Shown one piece after another: positions 49,150 to 51,219 of a stretch of DNA of 51,219 nt. The DNA comes from Treponema sp. GTDB lineage: Bacteria > Spirochaetota > Spirochaetia > Treponematales > Treponemataceae. The position numbers were made by a program, and so were the translations under genes. Where the stretch lies: contig JAFZKN010000018.1 in NCBI GenBank assembly GCA_017553635.1, positions 1 to 51,219 on the forward strand, in the 5' to 3' direction. Under the pieces are notes generated by a model. It worked only from the letters and a program-made list of their open reading frames with translations, was not told the DNA's origin and made no database searches. Position 1 is the stretch's first letter. The number at the start of each line of letters is the position of its first letter.

Positions 49150-51219
49150 ATGGAATTCGATAAATATACTGTAAAAGCACAGGAAGCTTTACAGGAAGCT
49201 TCTTCAATTGCTCAGAAAAACGACCATTCAGAAATTGGTCCAACACATCTTTTAAAGGCTCTTCTCGAACAGCAGGACGGAATTGTCCCTCCTGTAACAG
49301 AATGTATTGGTGTAAGTGTTTCATCCTTGATTTCAAAAGTTGATTCAGTTTTAAAATCACTTCCAAAAGTTACCGGCAATACATCAATGACTCTTTCAGG
49401 TCAGGCGCAGAAAATTCTTGCAAAAGCTGAAAACGAAATGAATTTCTTAAATGATGAATTTCTTTCGTGTGAGCATATCTTTTTATCTATAGCAGATTCT
49501 TCTTCGGATGCAGGAGATTTATTAAGAAAAAGCGGTATTAACAGGGATTCAATTTTAAAAGCACTTAAAACAGTTCGGGGAAATCATAAAGTAGATTCTC
49601 AGGACCCTGAAAGTTCAATCCGTTCACTCGAAAAATACTGCAGGGATCTTACAGCTCTTGCACGCCAGGATAAAATTGATCCTGTAATCGGCCGCGATGA
49701 AGAAATAAGACGTGTAATGCAGGTTCTAAGCCGCCGTACAAAAAACAATCCGGTTTTAATCGGTGAACCTGGTGTTGGAAAAACCGCAGTTGTCGAAGGA
49801 CTTGCGCGCCGCATAGCATCCGGTGATGTTCCGGAAAGCTTAAAGGATAAAAGACTTCTTTCTCTGGACATCGGTGCTTTAATTGCAGGTGCAAAATTCC
49901 GCGGTGAATTTGAAGAGAGACTTAAATCGGTTATTAAAGAAGTACAGAAGAGTGAAGGACACATAATTCTTTTTATCGATGAACTTCATACGATTGTAGG
50001 TGCAGGCGGCGCAGAAGGCGGAACTGATGCGTCAAATCTTTTAAAGCCTGCTTTAGCCCGCGGTGAATTAAAGGCAATCGGAGCTACAACTCTTGATGAA
50101 TACAGAAAATATATCGAAAAGGACGCAGCGCTTGAAAGAAGGTTTCAACAGGTATTCTGTCAGGAACCGAGCGTAGAAGATACAATAGCAATTCTGCGCG
50201 GCCTGCGTGAAAAGTATGAAGTTCATCACGGCGTAAGGATTAATGATGAAGCGCTTGTTGCAGCGGCGGTTCTTTCAAACAGATATATTACTTCAAGATT
50301 TCTTCCAGATAAAGCAATCGATCTTGTTGACGAGGCAGCTTCGAGAATTAAAATTGAAATTGAAAGCCAGCCTACGGCACTTGATCAGGTAGAGCGAAAG
50401 ATAATGCAGCTTTCAATTGAAAAGCAGTCTCTTTCTAAAGAACAGGATGCAGCTTCAAAAGAACGTTTAAAAAAACTCGAAGAGGAATTAAAGGACGAAA
50501 CAGAAAAACGCGATGCAATGAAGGCAAAGTGGCTTTCTGAAAAAAATGATATTGATAAAATCCGCGAATTAAAGGAAAAACTTGAAAAATCACGCAGCGA
50601 AGAAGAAAAATATACCCGCGAAGGAAACCTCGAAAAGGCTGCGGAATTAAAATACAGTGTAATTCCGTCACTTCAGAAGCAGCTTGATGAGCTTTCTGCA
50701 AGCGAAAAGAATTCTGCAGAGGATAAAGGCCAGCGTGATGAAAATTCTCTTTTAAGACAGCAGGTAACAGAAGAAGATATTGCAAATGTCGTTTCAAGCT
50801 GGACAGGAATTCCTGTAAGCAAGATGATGTCAGGTGAAAAACAGAAATTCCTTGAACTTGAAAACGTGCTTCACCGCCGTGTAATCGGTCAGGATGAAGC
50901 AGTAAGTGTTGTAAGCGATGCAATAAGAAGAAACCGATCCGGTTTAAGTGATCCAAATAAACCGCTTGGAAGTTTCCTTTTTATAGGACCTACAGGTGTT
51001 GGTAAAACAGAACTTGCAAAGACACTTGCCGATTTTCTCTTTAACGATGAAAAGTCCCTTACAAGAATCGATATGTCAGAGTACATGGAAAAGTTCAGTG
51101 TAAGCAGACTTATCGGAGCACCTCCGGGATACGTGGGTTATGACGAGGGCGGCCAGCTTACAGAGGCTGTAAGAAGAAGACCGTACAGCGTAATCCTTTT
51201 TGATGAAATAGAAAAAGCT
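49150..51219 (+). CDS. clpB: ATP-dependent disaggregase ClpB (3' truncated by window)
   Basis: The first 690 residues of the Hsp100 disaggregase that works with DnaK to rescue aggregated proteins. The ClpB N-domain (about 1-145, KAQEALQEASSIAQ, IGPTHLLKALL) is followed by the first AAA+ module with Walker A GEPGVGKT, Walker B LFIDELHT and RELKAIGATTLDEYRK region (about 165-400). The long middle coiled-coil domain (about 405-530) identifies ClpB rather than ClpA or ClpC. The second AAA+ module begins with GPTGVGKTELAK and IGAPPGYVGYDEGGQL, and the window ends inside Walker B, ILFDEIEKA. The frame is open at the right edge. No HrcA/CIRCE site is seen upstream. Confidence 0.97.
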   Translation, partial: MEFDKYTVKAQEALQEASSIAQKNDHSEIGPTHLLKALLEQQDGIVPPVTECIGVSVSSLISKVDSVLKSLPKVTGNTSMTLSGQAQKILAKAENEMNFLNDEFLSCEHIFLSIADSSSDAGDLLRKSGINRDSILKALKTVRGNHKVDSQDPESSIRSLEKYCRDLTALARQDKIDPVIGRDEEIRRVMQVLSRRTKNNPVLIGEPGVGKTAVVEGLARRIASGDVPESLKDKRLLSLDIGALIAGAKFRGEFEERLKSVIKEVQKSEGHIILFIDELHTIVGAGGAEGGTDASNLLKPALARGELKAIGATTLDEYRKYIEKDAALERRFQQVFCQEPSVEDTIAILRGLREKYEVHHGVRINDEALVAAAVLSNRYITSRFLPDKAIDLVDEAASRIKIEIESQPTALDQVERKIMQLSIEKQSLSKEQDAASKERLKKLEEELKDETEKRDAMKAKWLSEKNDIDKIRELKEKLEKSRSEEEKYTREGNLEKAAELKYSVIPSLQKQLDELSASEKNSAEDKGQRDENSLLRQQVTEEDIANVVSSWTGIPVSKMMSGEKQKFLELENVLHRRVIGQDEAVSVVSDAIRRNRSGLSDPNKPLGSFLFIGPTGVGKTELAKTLADFLFNDEKSLTRIDMSEYMEKFSVSRLIGAPPGYVGYDEGGQLTEAVRRRPYSVILFDEIEKA

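Overview
The window is chromosomal DNA from an AT-rich, motile, saccharolytic spirochaete, most likely a host-associated Treponema. The pointers are a FliG-family motor-switch paralogue, a Maf/DUF115 motility glycosyltransferase, an EF-G of the spirochaete second type, dense cyclic-nucleotide signalling, FecR and outer-membrane proteins, and Pmp-like beta-helix lipoproteins. Genus is inferred from gene content and style, not from a marker gene. No rRNA, tRNA, CRISPR array, insertion sequence or prophage was seen, and no gene-free gap exceeds about 245 bp.

Layout. 1-1.6 kb: 3' end of glycyl-tRNA synthetase and a catalytically degenerate aldo/keto reductase. 1.6-3.1 kb: HD-GYP protein, then a gap with divergent sigma-28-like promoters and a candidate small RNA. 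3.1-7.4 kb: minus-strand operon lepB-ftsI-maf with overlapping genes. 7.5-11 kb: LysM/M23 peptidase, zinc-ribbon protein, and a propeller fused to a dead NodB domain. 11-16.3 kb: aroC (minus), a chemoreceptor, then dapA and asd of the lysine/diaminopimelate branch. 16.4-20.8 kb: beta-propeller protein and 4HBT thioesterase, facing a minus-strand EAL protein and GH1 beta-glucosidase. 21-25.5 kb: a pair of secreted M16 peptidases (one active, one inactive), an RRM RNA-binding protein and pgk. 25.7-36.7 kb: one co-directional block of class III cyclase, FecR/Fn3-like protein, outer-membrane barrel candidate and two large lipoproteins. 36.8-38.8 kb: diguanylate cyclase (minus) and tpiA. 39-47.9 kb: small membrane protein, EF-G, 7TM-PAS-degenerate GGDEF protein, FliG paralogue, PreP-type M16 peptidase and a 71-residue protein, several overlapping. 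47.9 kb to the end: a tocopherol-cyclase-like protein and clpB, cut by the window edge.

Themes. (1) Signalling: HD-GYP, EAL, GGDEF, degenerate GGDEF and class III cyclase genes all lie within 51 kb. (2) Cell envelope: signal peptidase, septal PBP, LysM peptidase, FecR/OMP/lipoprotein block. (3) Catalytic decay with the fold retained: aldo/keto reductase, NodB domain, second M16 peptidase and two GGDEF domains have lost key residues. (4) Expression signals: several promoters sit about 7 nt from the start codon with no Shine-Dalgarno site (lepB, cyclase, clpB), which predicts leaderless mRNAs. The best candidate for something undescribed is the sigma-28-like promoter plus intrinsic terminator at 2956-3092, which predicts a roughly 100-nt RNA with no recognisable ORF. 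Next is the cyclase-FecR-barrel-beta-helix operon.
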